DNA of 64,000 bases, from NCBI GenBank assembly GCA_964036155.1, contig OZ038423.1, forward strand, positions 34,239,249-34,303,248. The letters run 5' to 3'. The stretch's first letter is position 1; each line of letters begins with the position of its first letter. Below the pieces are notes generated by a model, which was not told the origin of the DNA, did not search any database, and saw only the letters and a list, made by a program, of their open reading frames with translations. Both the position numbers and the translations under genes were made by a program. This document shows positions 29,801-41,136 of this stretch, in pieces. This DNA is from Diploscapter coronatus (lineage: Eukaryota; Nematoda; Chromadorea; Rhabditida; Rhabditidae).

Positions 29801-30219
29801 ATAAACGAATGTCTCAGACCTTTCAGGGAAATTCGCCTACGCGTTTTTCTGACTTCTGTCAGATTCCAAGACTTCTAGACCTTCCCACTTTGTTAATTAG
29901 CCTTTGGTCTGTCGTCACTCTTCGTTTTCTATATTGGGATATAGCTCGGTGTTGATTTGCATTCGCGCATCTATGCAAATGCGTTGCAGAGCTGTGTGGT
30001 TATGAGGAAGGTGATTTCGATTCGAGAAAATACCTCGCTATTTGCATAATTCCCCTGTCCTATGTATTTGCCTATTTGAATGCACTGCACATTTACCTTT
30101 TTGACAAGAGCGTTTGCAGGATGAATTACGAAGCAACATGCTAATGTGAGGAGGAGCAGGGACAGAGACAGAGACAGAGTCGCGGCTGGAGGAAGGCTCC
30201 CAGGGAACGACCATGTCAT
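23843..30219 (-). CDS. mgl-1: Metabotropic glutamate receptor, group II-like (mgl-1-like)
   Basis: Class C GPCR for glutamate, acting in the neuronal plasma membrane. Twenty-seven exons run from 30219-30097 down to 24085-23843, all in phase, giving about 1,013 residues. Signal peptide residues 1-38, with an (LS)n core. The Venus flytrap domain starts at [15 protein letters not shown]. Residues equivalent to mGlu1 Arg78 (GVQR), Ser165 (AAGSQV), Thr188 (SYSST), Asp208 (VVPPD), Tyr236 (GSYGE), Asp318 (VASDSW) and Lys409 (LSKTGF) are all present. A cysteine-rich domain (TCCWACIPC…HCEECPLG) follows, then seven membrane segments with [37 protein letters not shown] and [10 protein letters not shown]. 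The last group and LFQPYKNV resemble group II receptors, which couple to Gi/o. The last ~130 residues form a Ser/Asp/Arg/Asn-rich cytoplasmic tail ending [15 protein letters not shown]. The start is ATG 30219, with an in-frame stop just upstream. The subtype symbol is an inference; the family is certain. Confidence 0.93.
27960..28001 (-). other. 42-nt in-frame intron inside the mGluR ligand-binding domain
   Basis: On the minus strand this segment begins GTTTTG after TTCAG and ends CTTCAG, so it reads as a minimal intron. It is also 42 nt long, in frame and free of stops, so it could be retained and add 14 residues (between NFR and EML). Comparison with mGluR families favours removal, because NFREMLTRM then aligns without a gap. 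Lengths of 43-55 nt are common for other introns in this window. Confidence 0.6.
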
Positions 30220-33200
30220 AATAGAATTTATGCAGAGCTATCGGACACTCCAATTTAGGCAAGATGAAGTTGACTTTGGCAGGAATTCTCTTAGCTTTGT
30301 CGGCAGAGTTCGAGGAGTTTTCGGCGAAAATGGAATTCCGAAGGACTTATTGTATGCACATTAATGCTGTGTTGGAATTGGGCAAATCTGAAACAAAAAC
30401 GATGAGTAAAAACGCGAATTTCGAGGAAGAAAGGAACAATTCCAAAAGCTCTCACGAGGTTAGAAAAGGATTAAAGAGTACGCAGAAAGATGGGCAATCG
30501 AGCAGAGAAAGAAACAGAAATTATTAGAAAAGGAAGGCTCTACAATGAGCTGCAATGACATAAAAATGCCTAAGAATACACACGGATGATAAAATAATGG
30601 AAGAAAATCATTATTGTGAAGGTCTTCACGAAGTCAGCGATTAAAAAAAAATAAAAAGAATAAAATTTTGAGTTGAAATATGGATTTGTCGACGATAAAA
30701 ATCAAATGGGTAACTTAAAAAGAAAAAAAAAACCAAGTCATTCTTGCCTTATAGTATTTGTTTTAAGTTTCGAATAGTTTTTATTATCGATTGCTAGCTC
30801 TCCGAAAAGATAATGGCATTTATAAGGTGCTTCAGAAGATTTTTACAAAAAAAAGAAAAAAAAAAGTTATGAAAGGTCGGCTGTGGATAGTGGATAGGAT
30901 GCATAGCAAATGACTGCACAAAGTAGGGGAAACGGGGGAAGCCGAAGGCAGGGGAATAAATGAGAAGGCTGGAAGATGAGACGGAAAATGAAAGAAGGAA
31001 TCGAGGAATAGGGAAGCGGCTAGAAGCAGGGCAAATAGGAAGAAGTAATTGAGATAAATACTGACTTCTGACTGACGGAATGCTGAAGGCCTGACTGAAG
31101 GCTCGAACGGGAGGACAAAGAGGGAAGTGGCAAGTCGCAGGGCCTCGAGGCCTTTTCGAAGAGGAAAGAGATAATGGCAGGGAATCTGGGAATTATAAAT
31201 GGGCAGGTGGCAAGGAATCCAACACCAATTGGGAGAAATTACAGATTACTCGCGAGGCACACATTCTTGAAATTCACTTTCAAACAATGAATTTGAAGAA
31301 TTTCAAATGTCAGAAAGGCCTATGAGAAGGATTGTAATAATTACCTAGCCGTAGCACATATATCTCAGGCATTTCAATTGAAAATGAAAAAAGCCACATT
31401 CTTTCAAACGATAAATTCGAAAATTCATGATTTATAAGAAAAGTTAACACAATGAATGGAAATAATTGTTCGTTTAGTAAAACATTGTTACTACAGACAT
31501 CTCACTATCAATGAATACAACTGCAAATGCGCATGAATAGTTTCGAAAGTCTATTGAAGTAAGTCTAATCCCTGAATGCCTAAATGTAGCGCATTTGGAT
31601 ATATTTGTGTGGAATTAGGGAAGGAAGCCGCTATTTGATTGCATTCAGCAAGATAGTCAGTAGAAAAGGCAGATTTAGAACGGAAATATTAGAACTGATG
31701 ATGGTATCGTTGCGCGTGTAGAAGTACAGCAAATAGAGCAAATAGATAAGCTGGAAGGTAAAAACTCGACCATAATAAGAAAAAATATAGAACTGAAGAG
31801 AAATCTGTGAAAATATTAGAAGGATGAACAATTCTCAAATTATAAAGTGACAGAATAAGTAGGGACCACAACCTTGTATTGTTCTTTTTTTCAAAAAGAG
31901 ATAATTGAAAACTGAAAAATGGAAAACAAGAATGCTTCAAAGTAGTTAGACATAAAAAGGCATGGTTTAATTCCACCGCAATTGATCGATCTGTTTGGTT
32001 GGAAATTACCGAAATGTATACATTTTGCAAAACCATTTGCAGTCCCTAAACATGAGTCTAGTAAATAATAATAACGAAACAAAGTTGAATCTTTGGAAAA
32101 CATATAAATTGATCTTCAGAATTTTTCGAAATAGATATTAATCATAATCAAAACAAAGCGTATATTGTTGCATCATCGTAGAAGCTGATGATATAGAAAA
32201 TTTCAAATCGGAAACAATTGCAGAATAAATATGCTATCATTTGCGATTTTCGGAAGAACAACCAATAATTGCAACAATATGTAAAATTAGCCTTTTCCGG
32301 GGAGAAGTTTGCACACAAACACCGAGACACAGGGATTGTGTTCGATGAAGAAAGGAGTTTTTCTCGCGACTCAAACATGAAAACGTGGTTTTGTTTATCG
32401 AAAAATTTGTTGAAGGCGAATTTTCTAAACATTAAACAAACATGCGCAAAGTACATCTGGGCAATCGAGTCTGAAGGAGAAGAAGATTTGACAAATCGTA
32501 TAATTGAATGATTCATTTGTGAGGTGGGGAAATATGATTGATACTGAGATTGAAGAGGCAGAAGAGGAAATAGGGTGTCCGATCGAGCTGTCACAAAATC
32601 AGCCACAAGAAAGAGAGGAAGAGAAGCAAGCCAGGGGTAGGTCCTGGCCAAAGGCATAGCCACTGATTGGGTCACAAGCCACTGCACTCCTGCACTCACG
32701 CCTGTCATTCTTTATGCAAAAGAGTAAACGAGAACCACCAAAGTAAGGGAATGCTTGGCCAGAAAAACGGAACGAGAGACACAGACACAGCATATCCACC
32801 ACAGCTTATACAAATTACTAGAGTTCTCAGATCACAACTCACAATTGTTGCAAAAGGGAGATTGATAGGTACGCTCAGGAACTTGTGGTTGTCTAGAGGA
32901 TGTGACAAAAGTTTCGCGCCGAAATTAACTCTAAAAACTTTATATTTGAAGCTATAACCTTCAGACGATAATTAAAACTTACTGAAACCCGACAGATATA
33001 TGGACCGAAATATGAATAACCAAAAAAATATTTTTTAATTTTCTAAACGTACATTTTCTCAGATTATGAACCCAGAATTATGCTAGACCCTGTAAAATAA
33101 TAATTCTAAATTGGATCGCTAAAGAGAATGCTCCTGAAGTAAATTTCTTATGTGATTTTAGTGTTTCTCCACAGAAAATTTGATTTCTTTGGCTTATCAT

Positions 33201-36029
33201 AAGGTGAGTAGTTCGAAAATTCGTCGCTACATCGTTAACTCTTCAAGGGACATACACTCTTCGCAAAATAAGAAATTCTGAGAAACGTTAGAAGACACTT
33301 TAGGAGCTGTCAAGACAAACATGAAAGGACACAGAAAAAGTCGATGTGGTGACCGAAAAAAACGGAAGGGAAACCCTCGCGGCTTGGTTTTGAATTGTGA
33401 ATTGGAGGATTGACACAAAACGGGCAGGGACTGATCGAGTAGCACGCCCCTCACAGCCCACAGCACAATTTTACTCGATTTAGAAGTTCGACCGGAAATC
33501 CCTCGAAGAGAGGAAAGGGGGACGGAACTACGCTTGCCGAGGGAGACTGCAGAGTGATGACGTTGCCCGCCTAGCGGTTGGCTGCTGGTTGCCGTTGCAG
33601 TTCTCACATTCCCCACTTTCTGCCAGTCCTTCCTCTACATCCGTCTAATTTGTCTGTTTTGTTGTTGACACCCGATCCCCTTTCCTTTCTCTCCCTTGCT
33701 CCCAGATCCTAGATCCGCTTAGTTTTTTCTTCCAGCCTGGATTTGAGAGACAAGCCACATCAGTTTTGGTGCCAGATTCACTGATTATCATTTCTGACTA
33801 ATACACAGCTGCGGCTAATATCATAAGAGATCTTATTAAATCGTGCTGTAAAATTTGGAAGAAATAAAAAAAAAAACTCGTAAAGGAAAAATCCTAGTGA
33901 GGATATTAGTTGAATGAATCAAGAAAAACGGCAATGCGACCAAAGTGCGTGCTGAGAAACCTGAGCCGAAGGGCCGATGGGATGTGCGAAATTTCGAAAA
34001 ATGAAAATCAACCGGGCAAGGGGTGACAAGGGGAAGGCGGGAACAATTGAGAGAGGGAGAGGTGTGCAGGGAAGAGGGAAATGGAAGGGGCCAATTCACA
34101 AGTTGCTGGATGCAAGAAGCTGAATAAGTGAAATTCGAGATGTTCGTGGATGAACTGATGGAGGAATGAGCTGAGTGAACTGGGAGGAGGTTATTAGCTG
34201 AGGCACGACAACAACGCACAGATATGGGAGACAACAGGATGAAATCGACAATCCAGAGGAAATGAATCGGAATCTGCACGTGCAATTTGAGAGGAAATTG
34301 TTGTGGGAATAGTTTGGGAGATTATCCATTCCATCACACAGTAATCTTGCAGCAGATATTTGAAATGTCAAATGAATGAAAGTGTAATCTTGCATCATTC
34401 ACGTTTCAGAATGATAAATAAAAAGTAAATGAGAAAAACTGAACTTCAAAGTCTGCAAACCTAGTAAGATTTAGTAAAATTAGCGAAATCCTAATGGACT
34501 GTGTTCAAACAAGCGGATAAATCTGGATAGACTCGATGCAGGGATAAAATGCCTAATTTATCTTTAAACTTCCAACTGAAAAATTCTGCCTGAAACACCG
34601 ATTTCCCCTCTTATGCTATTAGAGGCAATGATGAGGGTGGAGTTTAAAGAAGCAAAGAGAAGTACCGGAAATCTCGCTTTTAAGAGAAGTGAAAAACGAA
34701 AATAATGCGAAGCCTGGATAAATTGGCAAACAGGGTAATCGTAAGCCGCCGAATAAATAGGAAAATATTACAAGCAGAAATTCAAAGATATCGATATCAA
34801 CAAAACCCTTGAAACTGGCCTGATAAATAGAAATATGCTCCATTGGTAAATATTGTAGTAGACGAAGGTATTTAGTTAACTCTTTTTCATGATAGATTCT
34901 CAAGAATTCAAAAAGCACATTTTGAAAAATAAAATCCTACTGAAACTTGGCATACTTTCGTATCTTACACAAACGAAATATTCAATAAAAAAGTCATCTA
35001 GATCTGTTCATTACAAAAATAGCTGGAAATTGATTAAGAAATAATGGTGGCCCAATACTCTTGTCCATACTGCCCTGTTGCAAAATTGATTAGCTGAAAC
35101 AGAACAAAGGAAGCATACATTTAAAAACGCAAGATGTGCATCGTATATTAATGATATTAGAAGTTCACTTTTCTGCCATTGCTCAAATATTGCTAAACTG
35201 TTTGCAAATAGGTTATAATTTCCGCATACCAAAAAAGCGCTGTTTTATCGTTTTATTTATTTGATCTCTGAGAATATTCTGAACTCTCTTGAAAGGATAG
35301 GAAATAGTTTTAATAACAATTATCGATGAACCATCTTTCGCACAAGCCTACTATTTCCAAGTCTTTGTTGATAATACGTTTGCTTACGAAAAATTCTAAA
35401 AAAAAGACAAATGTGAGTTAGCGAGACTGCAGCTGTGTCTCTTTCGTCTGTGCTTCAGAAGCCCCGAAGCAGAGATTCCCTTTCGAGGACTCCCTTCTCT
35501 TCTACTTCTCCCCCTCCTTCCCTCTCTCTGCTCGTCTCTTCACACTTCTGTCAGTAATTGGTGGCTAATTGACAAAAGGAATGGAAGACCGCAGAAAAAA
35601 CGACGAAAATGCACAAGCTGAGGAAAGAAGCACCACCAAGACAAGTGTAACTGAGACTACTCAATTCTGCTTTGTGTTTGGCAAGGACCATGTAAACTTC
35701 CTCCTTTCATGATCAAATTTGAAATCTACTGTTTATGATGCACAACTCTTTCATGATTGGATATTCAAGAAGATCAACTGTTGTGAATGTTTGAAACTTT
35801 CTATCGTGAAAAATTGATTCCCCAAATCATGTCCCAAGTTCTACCTCTAATATCGCATTTTTCGGTAGTTTCGCCGTTTCTGAGAATTTTCGGTTTCGGT
35901 CAAATTTTGCAAAACTCGATTCCGGATTTTTTCGAGATCGATTTTTCAACTTAGATATTTTCTTCTCTTCTAAATTCCATAAATTTCTCTAGCGTTCCTC
36001 TTCTGCGTATTTTATACCAGTCAGTACCG

Positions 36030-36137
36030 ATCAGATAACCAATTATAGTGAAAAAATCAGCAGTTATGTTTAAGAAAAATCAATTGGTATCCAGCCAGTA
36101 TTGACTGGCTTTTTTCACTATCATTGGTAACTGATAT
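36030..36137. repeat. Short inverted-repeat element (about 108 bp)
   Basis: Left arm 36030-36060 (ATCAGATAACCAATTATAG…) pairs imperfectly with right arm 36105-36137 (…CTATCATTGGTAACTGAT). The shared core is CCAATNATAGTGAAAAAA. A second complementarity links CCAGTCAGTAC at 36018-36028 with GTATTGACTGG near 36097-36107, so the palindrome is compound. It is compatible with a MITE remnant or a structured RNA hairpin. No target duplication was recognised. Confidence 0.6.
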
Positions 36138-37085
36138 GTGCCAACTTGTAAAATATGCAAAGTATTGTTTGGTGAACATGCCAATCCTTGTCATAAAATT
36201 TAAAAGAAAAAATATTACCATTTTACCGCGAAAATGCAAAATAGATTAGGATTTCAAAAGGCTGAATAGATTCACAATAGAAGAGGCCAGATGAAGTTGC
36301 GATGCTGGAATCTATATTTTCTACCGATGAATAGCCCCTAAGCTTGGACCCATTCTATTATTTTTCGTCCATATCGAGCCATTGAGCCAAAATACGACCG
36401 GAAGTGAAACCTCCTTTGGGCAGAAAAAGTCAGAGGCAAGCAGAGACTTCGACGGAAATGGACTTATTAGGCAAGTGGACGGAAAATAACCAGACTTTGA
36501 GAGTTGAGGTTTATGGCTAATCATGCTGAAACTAAAGGGATTGCGATGAAAGAACAAAGTCAATCCATGCTTTCTTGATGGTTGATCAGACATTTGCATT
36601 CTGGATTTGAATTAGGATCTTTGTTGCTCAAAAATCTAGAAATATCAACAATAGCCAAAATGCTTACTTCAACTCGTTTTTGATAGTTCAAAATTTAAAG
36701 TCAGCATTAATTCAGATTCAAATTGAAGTTATTATAGAATTGGAATTAAAAAATGCCGATTTAAATCATGGCTCTGAGTCGCAGAAATTTTAGACATTAT
36801 TTTACGTGCATATCTGCATTGTCTTATTTTATATCTGATATCAGAAATGTGTCCAGATAGAAGCAGACTCAGACAAAGACAGAAAAGGGGGAGGATGGCA
36901 GAAGAAGAAGGGAGGCTAATTGGCACGGCGATTTTCGACAAACACAACTGAAGACAGAAAACAGGAGACTAATTGCATAATGACTGGCTGACAAAGTGAG
37001 TGAGTTATCAGACGAAAGCTGTGAGCAATACGAAGGGGGATTTCTCCTGAATTCACGATCAATGATGTAATTGTTTAATAGTAGT

Positions 37086-37219
37086 TTTAGATGGCAACTT
37101 GGGAACCTCTAGCCCTCAGGTCATGCGAAATAGTATGAGAAAATAGCCGCTTTCCCTAGAATCCTTTACCCCATTTCGCATGACTTGAGGGCTTGAAGTC
37201 TCCAAATAGACGTTTAGAT
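37086..37219. repeat. Palindromic element with possible 7-bp flanking duplication (MITE-like)
   Basis: Arms of about 37 bp: left 37098-37134 contains AGCCCTCAGGTCATGCGAAAT, with inverted copy ATTTCGCATGACTTGAGGGC on the right (37173-37192) and partial pairing out to about 37,206. The direct repeat TTTAGAT occurs at 37086-37092 and 37213-37219, immediately outside the arms, as expected of a target-site duplication. The inner loop of about 40 bp has no coding content. Confidence 0.6.
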
Positions 37220-37925
37220 AAATTCCAAAAATGAATGAAAAGTTTAGATAATGCAAGATAAAAATATTTGAGAGATATTGTAACTTCTTGTTATAACTGC
37301 TTATGATATTAATTTTTTGTCATTTCTTCTTTTCAATAAATCGGACAAATCGTATTGGAGTCATAATAAATTTTATTGATAAAGATCTTGGATAGTGATG
37401 ATCTCAGAGCATAAATCTTCATAATCAAATTGAGAAAAGCGAGAATTTTAGCTACGATATTTTTATAGGATGTGAAATCATCGTGGTAAAGTAAATAAAA
37501 AATAGCTATTTACTGACGGATAATAATAAAACATCAAATTATGATCGCCTCAATTTTGTCATTTGAATTGGCAAGATGTGGAAGAGATGAAAATTCTCGC
37601 GCACAAGGAAGAGAAGGCATGTGTGCGTGGGGCGAAGCACTTCAAGGGCCTCGCCACGCAATGCAAAATTGAAAAATTAATTTGCATCAATTGAGCATTC
37701 AGAGATCAATACATATTGTTCAAAAATAGTCAAGCTTATGCATAGCAATAACAGCGGAAATTATGTAGATGATAGTTATGGCGAAAAATTATGTATATAC
37801 TGAGTTAAGTAATCGATAGTAATAAATGCTTTACATAACTGAAATAATATATGATACTTTTAAATAAGGAAATATTTTAGGCATCCTAACTCAGGTAGAT
37901 TTTGAGCAATTTGTAAATAAATAAA

Positions 37926-40900
37926 TTATTGCTTATCCAAATTAGCGAATTTTTTGAAGTCAAAAAATGCCTTGAACGCAATCTCTGACAATTCCATATC
38001 GAACAACGAAGTTCTATCGGTGAATTCATAAGGAGGCTTATCGGGGTGAGCAACTCGAGTATGCTGGATTATCTAAACAAAATCCATCAAATATTCACAA
38101 GTCAATGATCACCTACCAGATGAGAATGATTGTTGGTGAATTCACAATATGAGCATTTGAACAAAGGCGCTTTTGTATGCTTATACAAATGATTGGTTAG
38201 AGTGTTTTTGTGAATATGAACTTCTTCAGAGCAAATAGTGCAAGCTAATGATGTGGTTTTCTCTTTCGAATGTCCCTCTCTCATTCTAAATCAATTTACA
38301 TCATAAACATAGATCAGTCAAATTTCAGTTACCACCTCTTCTCAAAGTATTCGGTACTTCTGCGTTCGAGAAACGACAAAGTCTCATTCAATTTCGGCAT
38401 TTTTCCAGCGTCAACTAAAAAGATTATGTTCAACACAAAATAAAAGGCGTTCCTTATATTTATCATCACTGATGTTCATTCTCCATCAATCATAGCTTTT
38501 GTTAATGATTATTAAAGATTAGGGATAGAGAAAAAGTACTTCGTGTTTAGTTTATTCCATCAAGTCATACACAATTCTATTTTATCAGTCTTGCATTTAG
38601 ATTATTACCATCGGATAGTTTCTTTGCAATCTTGAGTGGACTTTCACACGACGGATCTCTTACAGGTTTGTCAGGAGCATTCGGGTTGCTATTCAGTTGC
38701 ACAGTCAGCAATGAACCTCCATTCGGTCGCTTTCTAAATCGATATTTCTTGCTGGAAGATCATTCAAATAATTGTGCCGGTCTTACTTACATCGTCATTT
38801 TTAGTGGTTCGCGCTCATTGAGAGTTTCTTTCGGCTTGCCGCAATTAGGCAGGAATATAGGTCTCAGTTTCTCGATTTCGTCGTAGGATGGCGCCTGATA
38901 TGAAGAAAATTCGATCTAAAATGTGACTATCTAAAAATGTTAGGGAGCATAAATCAAGGAAAGATAGAAACATCCATCCTCATTGATTTTCTTATAAAAT
39001 CGTGATCAATCCCCAATCGATATCTTTTATTTCTATACTATTGATAAAGTATAAGTTTAGCTACATATTTAAAGAGCAAAAAACTCTAAAAGCAATACCT
39101 CAAAAATGCATGTACTAGCTTCTGATTTTTAACAAAGTGTTCTTTCACCTTCTGAGTTGTTAGAACAAAGTTAATGACCATAATGAAGAAATGTTCTCAC
39201 ATCGTTCCGACTGCAGGACGGCATACAGTTGTTTGTCTGTGGCTGAGGAGTCGTTACTCGTACGAGCAATTGACTCAGCATACTGTTCGCACGATTCAGC
39301 TTGTCTTCCAGCACCGATACCCTCAGATCTGCAATTACGTCTTGTTTGCATATTTCAAGAATTCCAGACGATGAACGTAGATCTATAATTTGCATATCTG
39401 CAAAATATTTGCGCATAGGGAAATACAGTCACACTTTTGGCTACTATGAAAATCGGGTAGAGAAATGAAGCACATATTCCTATTTTTCTCTCGATTTAGA
39501 ACTTCTTCGCCGTTTTATCATCGGAAAATTACCATATTGACACGTAATCTGAGTGGATATAGCGAGGAGGGTTGAAACTACAGGCAAACTAATTATGCAT
39601 CAGAATACAATTTACGTATTTTAGCGCATAACTTTTGATTTCATAAATTATTTTTAAGAAAAGATGGAGAATAAAGTCTGAAAATGTCCTAAATTATGCG
39701 TTTCGTGTGATTTGTAATTTCATCGCGCTGTTCTAACACAATCTGTTCACACTACATTCACTTTTCTGGTGGTATCAAAGAAAGCACGCATAGAAACAGG
39801 ATCGTCGTTCGCTGTTAAGAGAAGCCTATAGTATTATAAAAAAAAGATCAAATCTTCTTTAATCTAATTTAGATTAGCCTACAGTAGTTTACAGGAAAAA
39901 AACAGCCATGTTTTTCTTAAACATTATTTTATCAAATCAATTGGCCAAATCCTGATCAAATTTCCCAAAGTGTTGTTCTGGTATTTGCAGTATAGATGCT
40001 TGGATAAAGTTTGAATAGAAGCTGAGGGTAGTCAAAGTCGAATACTCTTATCCGTTACCGTATACAATAAGTCACTACCTTGCTTATCATTCCCAGGAAT
40101 GACAGAAATCGGAGTTCCTGCTTGTCCAGAACCGTTTACTGCAGGCAATAGGCCCTTCTTTTCCACTCCCATCTCCTTTGGTATAACGACTTTAGTAGGA
40201 ATATTTTCTAGATTCTTCGCAACTGAACTATCCCAACCATTAACTTCCTAAAATTGCATATTGAAGATTCAAAATTGGGATGACAGCAATTTAGCTGATT
40301 TATAATATTGATGATGGGTGGTGAATGAATGAAATAATCATACAATAGCGAACAAAAGTATCCGGCCGCCCATGAAACATTTGAGGGCCTGGTTTTGGCG
40401 CTTGTAGTGATTCAATTCAACTGCAACTGGACAATCTTTTAGCGTTCGATGGTCACCTTATTTGTGAAAAACTTCATTTCGACTAGATTATCACAAATTT
40501 CAAAACCAAGCACTCGAAGTTTCATAGGTGGTCGGACACTTTTGTCCGCTACTGTAAGTATTTTTACGTTCTCTAACCTAGTGCAACGGGTTGGTGGTAA
40601 GAGGGCGTAATGTGCTCGTTTGAATTTACTGGAAGTAATTGGAGGAAACTGACCCGTTCTTATCCGTATTTGCTACGGGGACGAACCAGTTTTCTCAATT
40701 ATTATGGGATGTGAGAAGGTAGATATTGCACTCTTTGCAATTCTCCTTTCGCAGGCTCAACCCTCCGAGAAATAGCGAGGGAAAGAGGCGTGGCCCGTGC
40801 GAAAGCGAGCTGCAAAGAGTGCAGTATCTACCTCCTCACAGGCCATGATACTGCCCATAAATGCACACAAACCATTACATTTCTGTACTGTATCGACTAA

Positions 40901-41136
40901 TTGTCTTGGAGATGAGTTAGCAATACCATGGACTTACAACGTTTAGATTTATACAGACTGGTGTCTTGCGTTCATCGTAAATAACGTTAGCCGACAGTGA
41001 GAATGAGAATATCGACAACGATTTCGGATCGGCGGAATTTATCTAGGAAAACCGTGAAGATTATCAATGATTGAATGAAATGTAATACCATAATAGGAAC
41101 AGAGACCTTGAAGCCACCATCTCTAACAGCAGCCAT
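37926..41136 (-). CDS. Protein with two C2H2 zinc fingers, otherwise unrecognised
   Basis: Nine exons joined in phase: 41136-41089, 41042-40938, 40247-40079, 39397-39201, 38894-38791, 38733-38609, 38414-38336, 38285-38117, 38072-37926, giving 380 residues. The first 270 residues have no domain I recognise. Residues ~110-190 include a helical stretch (ILEICKQDVIADLRVSVLED) that could form a short coiled coil. Finger 1 is C291-x2-C294 … H308-x3-H312. Finger 2 is C320-x2-C323 … H336-x4-H341, whose exon border falls inside the helix. A conserved-looking acidic/aromatic tail of about 38 residues follows. Two fingers with a non-Krüppel linker may bind DNA, RNA or protein; the sequence does not decide. 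The start ATG 41136 lies 1 nt after a TTTAG acceptor, suggesting trans-splicing. Codon use is AT-richer than in CSN5. Confidence 0.8.
40343..40554. mobile_element. Tc1/mariner-type MITE, 212 bp
   Basis: Terminal inverted repeats of about 55 bp: left CAATAGCGAACAAAAGTATC…, right end the reverse complement of CAGTAGCGGACAAAAGTGTC…. The arms continue through CATGAAAC or TATGAAAC to CTTGGTTTTG. The element is flanked by TA on both sides (341-342 and 555-556), the Tc1/mariner target duplication. It has no open frame, so it is non-autonomous. It lies in the intron between exons 2 and 3 of the zinc-finger gene. Family assignment rests on the CAGT terminus and the TA duplication. Confidence 0.8.
40700..40850. 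repeat. Second palindromic element in the same intron (151 bp)
   Basis: Left arm TATTATGGGATGTGAGAAGG continuing AGGTAGATATTGCACTCTTTGCA; the right arm ends CCTCCTCACAGGCCATGATA. Inverted, the two match at about 37 of 43 positions. The internal ~65 bp is GC-richer than its surroundings and partly self-complementary (TTTCGCA and TGCGAAA). Probably a MITE of a different family from the one 150 bp away, or a hairpin-forming repeat. Confidence 0.65.

Larger units (their letters stand above)
30220..37925. other. Intergenic region upstream of the mGluR gene, no gene seen
   Basis: 7.7 kb between the mGluR start (minus strand) and the 3' end of the zinc-finger gene. I found no exon with both splice signals and domain content. 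A relatively GC- and CpG-richer patch at about 33,400-33,620 could mark a distant promoter or a 5'UTR exon of the mGluR gene. Two palindromic elements (36,030-36,137 and 37,086-37,219) are listed separately. Confidence 0.5.

Noticed and set aside
33227..33616. 129-codon minus-strand open frame upstream of the mGluR gene
   Set aside because: No domain, no signal peptide, no phased neighbours. The openness is explained by the higher GC of the patch.
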